From an uncultured Barnesiella sp. (GTDB taxonomy: Bacteria; Bacteroidota; Bacteroidia; Bacteroidales; Barnesiellaceae): a stretch of DNA of 59,860 nt. The DNA lies in NCBI GenBank assembly GCA_944320995.1, contig CALUJQ010000017.1, positions 1-59,860 of the forward strand, in the 5' to 3' direction. The notes beneath the pieces are model-generated. The model saw only the letters and a program-made list of their open reading frames with translations. It was not told where the DNA came from and ran no database searches. This document shows, one piece after another, positions 1-9,019 of the stretch; the stretch's first letter is position 1; every line of letters begins with the position of its first letter. The translations under genes were made by a program, and so were the position numbers.

Positions 1-24
1 AAGCCAACTTCGCGAAGTTGGCTT
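1..24. terminator. Rho-independent terminator hairpin at window edge
   Basis: A perfect 12-bp inverted repeat (AAGCCAACTTCG/CGAAGTTGGCTT) is followed on the plus strand by a T6 run. It lies 40 bases past the wbuC stop, so it may end the minus-strand capsule operon. The minus-strand U-tract would lie outside the window. It could instead, or also, end a plus-strand gene to the left. Confidence 0.75.
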
Positions 25-63
25 TTTTGTTGTAACTACCTTGGGGGGGTATGGCCTCGTTAT

Positions 64-459
64 TCATTCCAACATATCGTCGGGCGTCAAAGGCGAGTAT
101 GGCCCGTCCTTCACCTCAAAAATAACGGTTCCACTACACAACACCTCGATGGTATGCCACTGTCCCCGGGGAATATTCACACCATACAGCCCCTTTTGAA
201 GATCGAGTTCATACCGCTCGATTTCCCGTTTATGCTCGTCATAAAATATCACATTCAACCGTCCCCGCAGCAACACATAGGTCTCCAAAGTATGGCAATG
301 ACGGTGTATAGGCAGGACCGTACCCGGTTCAAGGGCATTGAGCAACCGCTGAGCCGGTGCATCCAACGTCTCGTGAAAATTGTAATTCATGCGCAGCCGG
401 GCACTCTCCCGGGCCTCGGCCGTCACTTTGTCAAGTAAATTATTGTCTATTAATCCCAT
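64..459 (-). CDS. wbuC: WbuC family cupin-fold protein
   Basis: A 131-residue single-domain cupin of the WbuC family, a small metal-binding protein found in many O-antigen and capsule loci that carry fnlABC. Its enzymatic role is not established. The cupin core is visible at about residues 45-115: a PIHRHCHTLETYVLLRG-type strand carrying clustered histidines and a glutamate, then PRGQWHTIEV with another histidine, a typical metal-ligand pattern. The ATG at 459 lies inside the end of the upstream glycosyltransferase (20-base overlap), so the two are translationally coupled. It is the last gene of the polysaccharide operon before the edge hairpin. Family assignment is firm, function open. Confidence 0.85.
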   Translation of the reverse strand: MGLIDNNLLDKVTAEARESARLRMNYNFHETLDAPAQRLLNALEPGTVLPIHRHCHTLETYVLLRGRLNVIFYDEHKREIERYELDLQKGLYGVNIPRGQWHTIEVLCSGTVIFEVKDGPYSPLTPDDMLE

Positions 460-1264
460 TGATATTTTTTGATTTCTTTTTTAAACGTAATCGCGTATAA
501 AGGACCTCATAAACCTTGTACACATAACGCAACGATAAAATCACCACGTTGGTGTAAACCCCATGCTCTTTACATGCCTTTAAATGTTCTTTCATTATAA
601 CCCTATGAGATTCCATACCCCGTGTACTTATGCCCCCTACCCGCATCGTAATTAATGATTCGGGAATATAACAAGTCTTAATCCTATGTACATACAAGGC
701 TCTCAATAGGAATTCAAAATCGGCAGCAATACGATACTCTATTCGGTACATACCTATCTGCTTTATCAAATCCCGCCGCATATAAAATGTAGGATGTGCC
801 GGAATAAAGCCCAAGCGCATCAATGACGGACGAAATATCGCCGACGAATAATAACGAATACACCGGTTCAAATCTTGGGGGAGGACATATTCCAAATCGG
901 CATATACCGCTCCTATCGACTCATCTTGAAACGGTTCAACCAATCGGGACAGAGACCATTCGTATTTGTAAAAGTCATCACTGTTCAAGACCCCGACGAC
1001 ATCGCCTTCGGCCAATTCTATACCTTTATTTATGGCATCATAAATTCCTCGATCTTGTGAACTTATCCATTTTAATTTCCCCAGATACTTTTCATCATAG
1101 CTCTTTATCAGATCTACTGTTCCATCGGTAGATGCACCATCGATAATAATATGCTCCCAATCAACGCCTTTTTGAGAAAGAACACTTTCTATTGTATCTC
1201 CAAGGGTCTGTACACTATTATAAGTAACCGTTATGATCGAAACTTTAATACTCCCCTTTTTCAT
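440..1264 (-). CDS. Family 2 glycosyltransferase
   Basis: A 274-residue GT-A fold glycosyltransferase, family GT2, probably cytoplasmic and adding one sugar to the lipid-linked repeat unit. The N-terminus has the GT2 opening VSIITVTYNSVQTL followed by IIIDGASTDGT. A DSDD-like metal-binding motif (LNSDDFY) is near residue 95, and a WcaA/GumI-like middle includes PAHPTFYMRR near residue 157. The C-terminus is basic and may associate with the membrane. The start at 1264 is one base from the fnlC stop. Because it sits between fnlC and wbuC it is a candidate FucNAc transferase, which is inference only; donor and acceptor cannot be read from sequence. Confidence 0.9.
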   Translation of the reverse strand: MKKGSIKVSIITVTYNSVQTLGDTIESVLSQKGVDWEHIIIDGASTDGTVDLIKSYDEKYLGKLKWISSQDRGIYDAINKGIELAEGDVVGVLNSDDFYKYEWSLSRLVEPFQDESIGAVYADLEYVLPQDLNRCIRYYSSAIFRPSLMRLGFIPAHPTFYMRRDLIKQIGMYRIEYRIAADFEFLLRALYVHRIKTCYIPESLITMRVGGISTRGMESHRVIMKEHLKACKEHGVYTNVVILSLRYVYKVYEVLYTRLRLKKKSKNINGINRQ

Positions 1265-1265
1265 A

Positions 1266-2396
1266 TTATTCGCTCCAAACTGTACGTTTTACATAATCGG
1301 TATAAGAAAGTATGATTCGTACAACCTTATCGCTCACATTCGGCATCGAATAATCGGCTACCGGACGGAAATTACGAGCCTCGAGATTTTGATTCTGCAA
1401 CTCGGCCAATCCCTGCATGACCCGTTCGGGATTCAATCCCACCATCATCACCGAGGCCTCTTCCATCGCTTCGGGACGTTCGTGTGCCTCCCGTATATTC
1501 AAAGCCCTGAAATTGAGTATCGACGACTCCTCGCTTATGGTCCCGCTATCCGAGATAACGGCACGAGCATTGATTTGCAATTTATTGTAATCGCTCAATC
1601 CCATCGGTTTCATCAACCGCACAAGAGGGTGAAATTCTACCCCCTCGGCCTCGATTTTTTTGCGGGTACGGGGGTGTGTCGATACAATTACGGGGAATCC
1701 GTATTGCTCGGCTATTGCGTTCAGAATAACGACCAAATTCCCGAAGTTCCGTTCGCTCGAAATATTCTCTTCCCGATGTGCCGACACCACGAAATATTCT
1801 CCCTTCTTCAAGTCCAAATCTTCCAAAATGGACGATGCCTGTATCTTGGGCAGATACTGGTTCAACACTTCATACATGGGACTACCGGTCTTGATGATAC
1901 GATCGGCAGGAAGGCCTTCTCGCAACAGATATTCACGGGCGATACTGCTATACGTCAGGTTAATGTCCGATATATGATCAACGATCTTGCGATTACTCTC
2001 CTCCGGCACGCGTTGATCGAAGCATCGGTTGCCGGCTTCCATGTGAAAGATGGGAATGTGCCGTTTCTTGGCGGCAATCGCACACAAACATGAATTGGTA
2101 TCGCCCAGTACAAGGAAGGCATCGGGTTTTTCGCTTTCGAGCACAGGGTCGATATTAATCAATATCTGCCCGGCTGTCGAGGTGGCATTACCACCAGCCG
2201 CATTCAAAAAATAGTCGGGTTTACGCAAACCTAAATCTTTGAAAAATATCTCATTCAATTCATAGTCGTAATTTTGACCTGTATGTACCAATACGTGGTC
2301 AATAGCCGGACTTGCATCTAATTTTTGGAGTACACATGACAACCGTATGATTTCGGGTCTCGTACCTACCACCGTAAGGACTTTCAACTGTTTCAT
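1266..2396 (-). CDS. fnlC: UDP-sugar 2-epimerase of L-FucNAc synthesis (FnlC/CapG type)
   Basis: A 376-residue non-hydrolysing UDP-N-acetylglucosamine 2-epimerase family protein (WecB fold). Seen are VVGTRPEIIRL at the N-terminus, GDTNSCLCA, the active-site stretch HMEAGNRCFD with RVPEESNR, and SDSGTISEESS in the nucleotide-binding half. The HMEAGNRCFD form and the adjacent dehydratase and reductase genes point to the third step of UDP-L-FucNAc formation (2-epimerisation of UDP-L-PneNAc) rather than ordinary UDP-ManNAc formation by WecB. Length is normal for the family. It lies 22 bases after fnlB in the same operon. Superfamily is certain; the FnlC role comes from context and motif form. Confidence 0.88.
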   Translation of the reverse strand: MKQLKVLTVVGTRPEIIRLSCVLQKLDASPAIDHVLVHTGQNYDYELNEIFFKDLGLRKPDYFLNAAGGNATSTAGQILINIDPVLESEKPDAFLVLGDTNSCLCAIAAKKRHIPIFHMEAGNRCFDQRVPEESNRKIVDHISDINLTYSSIAREYLLREGLPADRIIKTGSPMYEVLNQYLPKIQASSILEDLDLKKGEYFVVSAHREENISSERNFGNLVVILNAIAEQYGFPVIVSTHPRTRKKIEAEGVEFHPLVRLMKPMGLSDYNKLQINARAVISDSGTISEESSILNFRALNIREAHERPEAMEEASVMMVGLNPERVMQGLAELQNQNLEARNFRPVADYSMPNVSDKVVRIILSYTDYVKRTVWSE

Positions 2397-2418
2397 GGGT
2401 ATATATATTCTATTTTTT

Positions 2419-3567
2419 TCAATTCTCTTTTACAACCGGTTCGAAATAAGTATCGCCATCGTTGGGATCATACCATTCGTTAATCCAAAATTGAGCATAC
2501 AATATTTCGTCCCCAATATTTGATATATTATGGGTGTACCACACCGGCATATCGACATAAGCCGGCTGGTCGCCGTCGAGGTAATAATCGAGGACCTCGT
2601 CGGTCCCCACTTTACGCAACTGGATACGAGCCTTCCCCTTGATAACGACAAAGCGCTCCATCTTGCGGGTGTGGTAATGGTTACCTCGTGTCACCCCCGG
2701 CACGGTAGTCGAGAAACTCACTTGTCCCCCCACCCCTATTTTCACGGTCTCGACAAAACTGCCACGGGCATCGGTGTGCTGTACCAACGATACCGGAAAA
2801 TGTGTTGTCATATCGATATAACTGCGAAAAGTATTGAAGAGGTTGGTCTCGTTGCGGTCGTGCAATGGCGGGATAATACCTTGTTCGAGATAGAGTGCGC
2901 GATATTGCTCGAACAGGCCAAGGACTTCGGTTACCTTCATCTCGAAATCGAACGGGACATCATCGCGCTCGATAACCGGCACAGCCGACTGTACCGTTTG
3001 CCTTATCTTATCGCAAATATGATTGCACAAACTACCCACATAGATAAGATTCACCGCGCTGTCTTGCAGCACGACGGGAGCCTCGCCATGCGTGAGTTTA
3101 TAACTAAATGTAGCAATGAATGAATTGTAATTGGGACGGCCAAACGGACCGAAGACATTGGGGACTACCATTCCCGTGAACGATGCCCCGTTACGGGCAG
3201 CCCACGCCTCCAACAATCCACGGCCTTCGCGTTTACTGCGGCCATACTCGTTGTCTCGCTCCTCTTGGGTACTCGACGAGAACAACACATAGGGCCTAAC
3301 GCCCGCCGATTCCATTGCGCCGATCAATTGATTGACCAAACCGATGTTCGTCTCATACAATACTCGGGCATCGGGGCAACGATTCATCGCCGCCAAATGG
3401 ACAATCACATCGCACTTCTGCACAAAAGCACACAACTGCTCGCGATGCAAAAAGTAATCATCTTCAAAGGGAATACGCTCAAACTCCTCGGGGAAAAGTC
3501 CCAACGTGTTGTATAAATGCGTTCCCACAAAACCGGCCTGACCGGTAATTCCAACCCGTATCATCAT
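2419..3567 (-). CDS. fnlB: UDP-sugar 4-reductase, SDR plus cupin (FnlB/CapF)
   Basis: A 382-residue two-domain enzyme. Residues about 1-240 are an extended short-chain dehydrogenase with the Rossmann motif GITGQAGFVGTHL and YGRSKREGR as the Y-x3-K active site. Residues about 250-375 are a cupin with TRGNHYHTRKMERF metal ligands and PVWYTHNISN. This arrangement is the CapF/FnlB signature: the enzyme acts on the 4-keto sugar made by FnlA and reduces it on the way to UDP-L-FucNAc. Two ATG codons start the gene (3567 and 3564) with no way to choose between them. It sits 7 bases after fnlA. Confidence 0.92.
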   Translation of the reverse strand: MMIRVGITGQAGFVGTHLYNTLGLFPEEFERIPFEDDYFLHREQLCAFVQKCDVIVHLAAMNRCPDARVLYETNIGLVNQLIGAMESAGVRPYVLFSSSTQEERDNEYGRSKREGRGLLEAWAARNGASFTGMVVPNVFGPFGRPNYNSFIATFSYKLTHGEAPVVLQDSAVNLIYVGSLCNHICDKIRQTVQSAVPVIERDDVPFDFEMKVTEVLGLFEQYRALYLEQGIIPPLHDRNETNLFNTFRSYIDMTTHFPVSLVQHTDARGSFVETVKIGVGGQVSFSTTVPGVTRGNHYHTRKMERFVVIKGKARIQLRKVGTDEVLDYYLDGDQPAYVDMPVWYTHNISNIGDEILYAQFWINEWYDPNDGDTYFEPVVKEN

Positions 3568-3574
3568 TTACACA

Positions 3575-4594
3575 TTAAAGGTTCAAATCGTTCTGCACAA
3601 TATCGAGTTTGAGCAACAACTGTTTCATCTCCTCTACATCGAGACGGTGTGTATTGTGCGAGTGGTAGTCTTCTATTTGAGAAACTACTTCGTTCCCCTC
3701 CACAAAATACTTGTCGTAATTAAGGTCACGGCTGTCGCACGGGATACGATAGTAATTGCCCATATCCACAGCCCGGGCCATCTCCTCACGAGTAACCAAC
3801 GTCTCGTACAGTTTCTCGCCATGACGTGTACCGATAACCTTTACCATAGTATCCTTGCCATACAACTCCTTCAACGCCGTAGCCAATGTGGACAGTGTAG
3901 CCGCCGGAGCCTTTTGGACAAACAAATCGCCATTGTGCCCATGCTCGAAAGCATAAACCACCAGATCGACAGCATCGTCGAGCGTCATCATAAACCGCGT
4001 CATATTAGGGTCGGTAATCGTTATCACGGCATCGTTTTTCATCTGCTCGATCCACAAAGGGATAACCGATCCGCGACTCGCCATCACATTGCCATAACGG
4101 GTGCAACAAATCGTAGTTGCCGCCCCATCGCCCAACTGACGGCCCTTGGCAATCGCCACCTTCTCCATCATCGCCTTGCTTATACCCATAGCATTAATGG
4201 GATAAGCGGCCTTATCGGTCGAAAGGACCACCACGTTTTTCACACCATGCTCAATCGCCGAGTCTAAAACATTCTCCGTCCCCAACACATTGGTACGCAC
4301 TGCCTGCATGGGGAAAAATTCACAGGAAGGCACCTGCTTCAAAGCCGCAGCCGAGAAAACATAATCGACCCCAGCCATAGCCCCATCGATACTGCGCTTG
4401 TCGCGTACATCACCGATATAAAACTTCACCTTCGGATTTTGCAACCGGTGACGCATATCATCTTGTTTCTTCTCATCACGACTGAATATACGAATTTCTC
4501 GCACGTCGCTATCCAAAAATCTCCGCAAAACAGCATTGCCAAACGAACCTGTCCCCCCGGTAATGAGTAATACTTTGTCTTTAAAAATTGACAT
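3575..4594 (-). CDS. fnlA: UDP-GlcNAc 4,6-dehydratase/5-epimerase (FnlA/CapE)
   Basis: A 339-residue SDR enzyme that starts UDP-L-FucNAc synthesis from UDP-GlcNAc by 4,6-dehydration and 5-epimerisation. The NADP-binding motif ITGGTGSFG is at residues 11-19, STDKAAYP at 125-132, and MGISK at 136-140. The usual catalytic Tyr of Y-x3-K is therefore Met, which is characteristic of the CapE/FlaA1-like group and not a defect. It is followed at 7 bases by fnlB and then fnlC, so the complete pathway is present. The gene is visibly richer in GC than the flippase and polymerase genes further up the operon. Confidence 0.93.
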   Translation of the reverse strand: MSIFKDKVLLITGGTGSFGNAVLRRFLDSDVREIRIFSRDEKKQDDMRHRLQNPKVKFYIGDVRDKRSIDGAMAGVDYVFSAAALKQVPSCEFFPMQAVRTNVLGTENVLDSAIEHGVKNVVVLSTDKAAYPINAMGISKAMMEKVAIAKGRQLGDGAATTICCTRYGNVMASRGSVIPLWIEQMKNDAVITITDPNMTRFMMTLDDAVDLVVYAFEHGHNGDLFVQKAPAATLSTLATALKELYGKDTMVKVIGTRHGEKLYETLVTREEMARAVDMGNYYRIPCDSRDLNYDKYFVEGNEVVSQIEDYHSHNTHRLDVEEMKQLLLKLDIVQNDLNL

Positions 4595-4596
4595 AA

Positions 4597-5766
4597 TTAT
4601 TTATCCTTTAATTGGTTTTTCAATATTTCTATTTGATTTTCAAAAGCATATTTCTTAGCCATTTCCAGCGCCTCAATACGCATCTGTTCAACCTTATCGG
4701 AATGAGTAAAGGCAAAGGTAAAGGCACGGCTCAACTCGGCCACACTCTTGGGAGAAAACAAAAGGCCGGTACGCCCCGAATCGACCACATCGGGAATTCC
4801 TCCCACATTCGTGGCCATCACAAAACAACCTCCTGCCATAGCTTCCAACACCACTTGTGGCAACCCTTCGCTATAACTGGGCAATATAAATATATCGTGC
4901 GATTTATATTGCTCCATCAAATGGGGCCCAAATGATATAAATCCGGCCAACTCTACTTTTTCGGACACTCCATACTGCTTGATCAACCGTTTGACCTCGG
5001 GCATAAAAGCACCGTTGCCAACAACAGTCAAATGCCAGTCGAAAGGTATATTGCCCGACAAACATGCGAGTAGTTCCGATAGGCCTTTATTCACCTCTAC
5101 TCTACCCACAAAAAGCAAATTCACCGTATGAGCCCAGTCGATTGGAGGCAGAGCCTCGGGCAACATTATATCGGAAAGCCGATAACGCGAAGAAGCCATA
5201 CAATGAACATTATGGGTAAATTGCCCGAACCGCTCGGCTATTTTACTTCCCAATGCCATTACCGTTATGTCCTTATGCTTGGCAACCAACCGCTCTACCT
5301 GTCGCTCGAAATAATAGGCCAAAACCGTGGCAAACCACTTTTTAACGCCCCGATACCGTTGTGGTAATACCCGACGCGTGTCTTGCCGCGCCAATAAAAT
5401 TACTGGTTTACCATATTTCACCGCCCATTTTATCAATTCTATGCAAATAGGCATAGGTGACATCACCAACAATTTGTCCACGCTCTGCACAAAAGCCGAT
5501 AATGTAGGCTTGTTTCTTCGCTTAAACAAGGGCCATTCCACACACAAAGCCGCCAAATCGTTAAACGGAGTCAATTCCCAAAAACGGTCATACCTGTCGA
5601 TGCGATACATATTCTCCTTTTTCCCGCCAAGTTGCCGTCCCAAGAAACTGAATGAAAAAGTATCTTCCCGGGAAAGGTTATTCAGCAATATAGTATAAAT
5701 ATCCTCACAAAAAAGAGTTTCTCCCTCTTTGTAATATCCTGTTTCAAGATAAACACCTATCTTCAT
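4597..5766 (-). CDS. Family 4 glycosyltransferase
   Basis: A 389-residue GT-B fold retaining glycosyltransferase of family GT4. The C-terminal nucleotide-sugar half is clear: LLFVGRVEVNKGLSEL begins the domain, then PSYSEGLPQVVLEAMAGG carries the E-x7-E motif, followed by ATNVGGIPDVV. The N-terminal acceptor half (about residues 1-195) is less conserved, as usual. It is two bases from the fnlA stop and probably adds one sugar of the repeat unit on the cytoplasmic face. Donor and linkage are unknown. Confidence 0.9.
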   Translation of the reverse strand: MKIGVYLETGYYKEGETLFCEDIYTILLNNLSREDTFSFSFLGRQLGGKKENMYRIDRYDRFWELTPFNDLAALCVEWPLFKRRNKPTLSAFVQSVDKLLVMSPMPICIELIKWAVKYGKPVILLARQDTRRVLPQRYRGVKKWFATVLAYYFERQVERLVAKHKDITVMALGSKIAERFGQFTHNVHCMASSRYRLSDIMLPEALPPIDWAHTVNLLFVGRVEVNKGLSELLACLSGNIPFDWHLTVVGNGAFMPEVKRLIKQYGVSEKVELAGFISFGPHLMEQYKSHDIFILPSYSEGLPQVVLEAMAGGCFVMATNVGGIPDVVDSGRTGLLFSPKSVAELSRAFTFAFTHSDKVEQMRIEALEMAKKYAFENQIEILKNQLKDK

Positions 5767-5805
5767 AACTTTCTCGCAAATTCCTTAATTCCTCAATCTG
5801 CTCTT

Positions 5806-6945
5806 TTATAGCAAAATAGATTCCCATTCCGCTCGATACGACTCGATATTAAATCGGCTCTCGGCACACTGCCGGGCCGCAACACTCATCTTATCTTTTT
5901 CGATTGTCGATAAAGCGATAGCCTGTTTCAGCACCGTGGCAAAAGAATAGGCCGACAGAGATTGAACAATCAGCGCATTCTCGCCATCGATCAAAAAATC
6001 CTTCAAATCCGACGAATAATTACAAATCATCGGAACTCCTGCCGAAAGACTTTCTATAACCTTCGTCGGGAAACCCGCTTGTGCATATCGCGCCTCGGAG
6101 TCTCTTAGTAAAACCGAAAAATCGGCCCGGCACAAAGCCGACAACACCTCGCTATGCGGTAACTTTCCCTTTATATCGAGATAAGGCTCCAACCTCACAT
6201 ACTCTGCCGGTGAAATCATCGTCTTTACTTGGGACTCCGAAACACCTATAACGACAAACCTTATTTGCGAAAGAGCAGATGTATCGAGAAGAGACAACCC
6301 TGCCAACATCAAATGCAAATAATCCTTTTTACCGGGAGAGCCGGCATAAATCAAGTGCAAAGCCCCATCTTCATCGGCCATTCTCATAGGCATTCGAGCC
6401 ACATCAAAATAAATAGGGATACGGCAGGTTTTACACCCTTTCGAAGCAAAATAAGACTCTAAATAACGACTAATCGCTATTACCCGAATCGGGCGAGATA
6501 TAACCTCCCTATTTTCAATATCTTTCATTCGGTACGACAAACTCCATTTTCCTTTGGAGAATTGCTGAGGCGAATACCACTCCACCACATCTTTGAGCAG
6601 TTTTATCCCGCGACGGTTGCAATATGATTTCAAGAAAAGAAGGACGTCTATCATGGTAAAGCCACATACGACAGCCTTTATATGCTTTCCCTCCTTTTGT
6701 AATCGGATTAATAATCTTCTCAACCTCCAACTATAAAACAAATAGGAGCCATATCGGTTTTGAGTGCGCAAAGAGAGGTAAGGAACGCCTTGAAATTCTT
6801 GCTTCCCCTCGGCAACCTCTCCCAATCCAACGACCAGAACTTCATACCCCATCCGTTGCAGTGTCAAAGCAAAATTGTAAAATCTTACCGACCCTGCATC
6901 GCCCTCGGGAAAACGATATTGAGAGACTAAAACGATTAAATCCAT
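5806..6945 (-). CDS. Family 4 glycosyltransferase
   Basis: A 379-residue GT4-like glycosyltransferase. The N-terminus MDLIVLVSQYRFPEGDAGSV is typical of the WbuB/WcaI-like branch that binds a lipid-linked acceptor. The C-terminal domain has LIYAGSPGKKDYLHLML and QAGFPTKVIESLSAGVP with the E-x7-E equivalent shortened to FPTKVIESL, a form common in this subgroup. The ATG at 6945 was chosen because the longer frame (to 6963) would need a TTG start overlapping the upstream gene. It starts 11 bases after the polymerase stop. Donor and acceptor unknown. Confidence 0.87.
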   Translation of the reverse strand: MDLIVLVSQYRFPEGDAGSVRFYNFALTLQRMGYEVLVVGLGEVAEGKQEFQGVPYLSLRTQNRYGSYLFYSWRLRRLLIRLQKEGKHIKAVVCGFTMIDVLLFLKSYCNRRGIKLLKDVVEWYSPQQFSKGKWSLSYRMKDIENREVISRPIRVIAISRYLESYFASKGCKTCRIPIYFDVARMPMRMADEDGALHLIYAGSPGKKDYLHLMLAGLSLLDTSALSQIRFVVIGVSESQVKTMISPAEYVRLEPYLDIKGKLPHSEVLSALCRADFSVLLRDSEARYAQAGFPTKVIESLSAGVPMICNYSSDLKDFLIDGENALIVQSLSAYSFATVLKQAIALSTIEKDKMSVAARQCAESRFNIESYRAEWESILL

Positions 6946-6956
6946 CTTATTTTCAG

Positions 6957-8159
6957 TTAACAACGTTTCAACTGTTTATACAATACATAAAACATCCCTG
7001 AAAACATAAAATACAATGACAGAAAGGAAAAATTTCCCTCCAATATGGGTTCAACTCCCATAATAGCCCAAAATACGATATTTATCGATAAAATAAACGA
7101 CCGGGTAAAGATAGATAGGTATCTATTAAAAACCAACTTAGCAGAGATATACAGATTCCTTATACTAAACCAAAGCATGAAAAACATAGGTATCACACCC
7201 GATACCCGACCTATATCTAACCAAAAATTATGAGAGAAACGCAACCCCGAAATATATGCTGCCGCACCCATCGGATATTTCCACAAGTTTTCCAATCCCT
7301 GCAACCACAAATCGGTACGCCCTCCGGCTGAATCGGATCCATAATCTTTACTCTCCATACGATCCCAATATACCGAAAATACATCGGAATCTAAAAACGA
7401 TATGCTGAGAAGAACCTGTATAAATACAAGAATCAATAACGTAGCTATTATTTTATATTTTAATTTTATCTTGCTAATAAAAAACAGATAATTCAAAATT
7501 ATCGATGCGACAAAAACGACCAATGAAGTACGACTTCCCAAACGAATCGCACAGACCAACGAAATCAAAGAGAGGACAATCAACAATTTTTTCGCTCGTA
7601 TATCTTGCTTATCTACGTGTAAAACAAGCAGTCCGATAAACGGAATAAAAACTGCAACCAACGAATTGATAACCGTAGCCGATATATCATGCGCCTTCCC
7701 AAAATTCAACATAGGAATATTCCGATTCAAATAGATAAATCCATTTTCGGCAATATGTTTAAAAATCGAAAGAAAAGCAACAATAGAATATAGGAACAGT
7801 ATTAAAATGATTACTTGATAAAAGAGTTGCCCACGAGGCACATAACTTCGGCTTTGCATATACCTTCCCAACAAATACATCATACAAGGGAAAAAAAGAT
7901 ACATTGCTTTTTCCATTATCCCTATTCCTCTATAAAAAGAAGTTGATGAAGGCAAAAACAAAACATACGTTATTGAAAATAGGAATAAAAGGACAAAATT
8001 ACTATCCAATCCTTTCGCCCAATTATACTTCAACAATAGCAACGGTATCAACAAAAATGCGAAATAATGCCCGTACCCCAAAGGATTGATAAAATATACA
8101 CTCAAAATTACCCACAACACCAAGTCTTTTCTCAACTGTTTCAACAACTGACTTTTCAT
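6957..8159 (-). CDS. O-antigen/capsule polymerase (Wzy-like) membrane protein
   Basis: A 400-residue integral membrane protein with about 10-11 hydrophobic segments and a large polar loop at about residues 265-320, the layout of Wzy and O-antigen ligase proteins. The loop region SKDYGSDSAGGRTDLWLQGL resembles the GR-x4-W element of the Wzy_C/WaaL group. In a Wzx/Wzy system it would polymerise repeat units in the periplasm. The coding sequence is strongly AT-rich compared with the fnl genes. It overlaps the deacetylase gene by 4 bases. Polymerase is favoured over ligase because it is embedded in the operon next to the flippase and glycosyltransferases. Confidence 0.8.
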   Translation of the reverse strand: MKSQLLKQLRKDLVLWVILSVYFINPLGYGHYFAFLLIPLLLLKYNWAKGLDSNFVLLFLFSITYVLFLPSSTSFYRGIGIMEKAMYLFFPCMMYLLGRYMQSRSYVPRGQLFYQVIILILFLYSIVAFLSIFKHIAENGFIYLNRNIPMLNFGKAHDISATVINSLVAVFIPFIGLLVLHVDKQDIRAKKLLIVLSLISLVCAIRLGSRTSLVVFVASIILNYLFFISKIKLKYKIIATLLILVFIQVLLSISFLDSDVFSVYWDRMESKDYGSDSAGGRTDLWLQGLENLWKYPMGAAAYISGLRFSHNFWLDIGRVSGVIPMFFMLWFSIRNLYISAKLVFNRYLSIFTRSFILSINIVFWAIMGVEPILEGNFSFLSLYFMFSGMFYVLYKQLKRC

Positions 8160-9019
8160 CTATTCTTCAGTTCTTTATATGATATAAGTTCTACATTTGG
8201 AGCCAAATTCTTTATTGTTTCGGAACAGAGTAAATCCATTTCTTTTTTATACTCTTCATTCCCCGGATGACACATAAGTTCAATTGTTTTACTTCGAAAG
8301 ACAAAAGGTAACTTTATGTACAGTTCTATAAAATGTTTATATGAATAGAAAAAGTCAGTTAACACCAAATCGTTTTTTTTACATTGCTTACGCCACTGTA
8401 CAGTCTCATAATAAGACCTTAGAAATGATTTGACAGAATAACTCGGAAAAACACTTCTCACTACTTTTTTATTCTCCTCATTTTCATCTTTCCTATCTTT
8501 GCGTAACAAAGGAACTATGTGCTTTGCAAAGGTTACGCGAAACGATACACTTTCTTTTGAGCGAAGTTTACGGATTGAAAAATCTTTCATCAAGCGTATT
8601 ATTACATCTTGTAACTCCATTTGTACATGAATGTGATGGTGTCCATCTATATGAGAGATAGCCACTCCTAAATTTTTCATCTTCTGGATTTGCTCATACC
8701 ATTCTTCATAAATAGCCTGCTTCAACTCTTCGGTGTCATACCTTTTCAGTTTCTGACAAAAACGACCAGTCTCATCAATCATTCCATATTTCTTAAATAT
8801 CGAAGTATTGCATGATATGGGAAATCCCTCCGTTAGATTCAAATGGATACCAAATGATATATTATGATACTCTTGTGCAAAACAAGCAGCCTCATCAAAA
8901 CAAGGCCCATTTGCCATTATAGAGGTCGAAGAAATATGCCCTGCAATAGCAGCCTTGATTATTTCTTGATTGACAATCTTATTCTTTCCAAAATCATCGG
9001 CATTTATAATAATTTTCAT
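8156..9019 (-). CDS. YdjC/ChbG-family carbohydrate deacetylase
   Basis: A 287-residue protein of the YdjC/ChbG family, which removes N-acetyl groups from sugars with a divalent metal. The motif IINADDFG (Asp8-Asp9) is at the N-terminus, GIHLNLTEG supplies a histidine near residue 58, and HIDGHHHIHV near residue 123 supplies the other metal ligands. Location inside the capsule operon suggests it deacetylates a sugar of the growing or finished repeat unit rather than chitobiose; that is inference. There is no signal peptide, so the site is probably cytoplasmic. It overlaps both neighbours by 4 bases (ATGA-type coupling). AT-rich like its neighbours. Confidence 0.85.
   Translation of the reverse strand: MKIIINADDFGKNKIVNQEIIKAAIAGHISSTSIMANGPCFDEAACFAQEYHNISFGIHLNLTEGFPISCNTSIFKKYGMIDETGRFCQKLKRYDTEELKQAIYEEWYEQIQKMKNLGVAISHIDGHHHIHVQMELQDVIIRLMKDFSIRKLRSKESVSFRVTFAKHIVPLLRKDRKDENEENKKVVRSVFPSYSVKSFLRSYYETVQWRKQCKKNDLVLTDFFYSYKHFIELYIKLPFVFRSKTIELMCHPGNEEYKKEMDLLCSETIKNLAPNVELISYKELKNR

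Noticed and set aside
3575..4594. Loss of the catalytic tyrosine in the FnlA dehydratase (Met136 in the Y-x3-K position)
   Set aside because: This is the normal state of the CapE/FlaA1-like group, so it is not a damaged gene.
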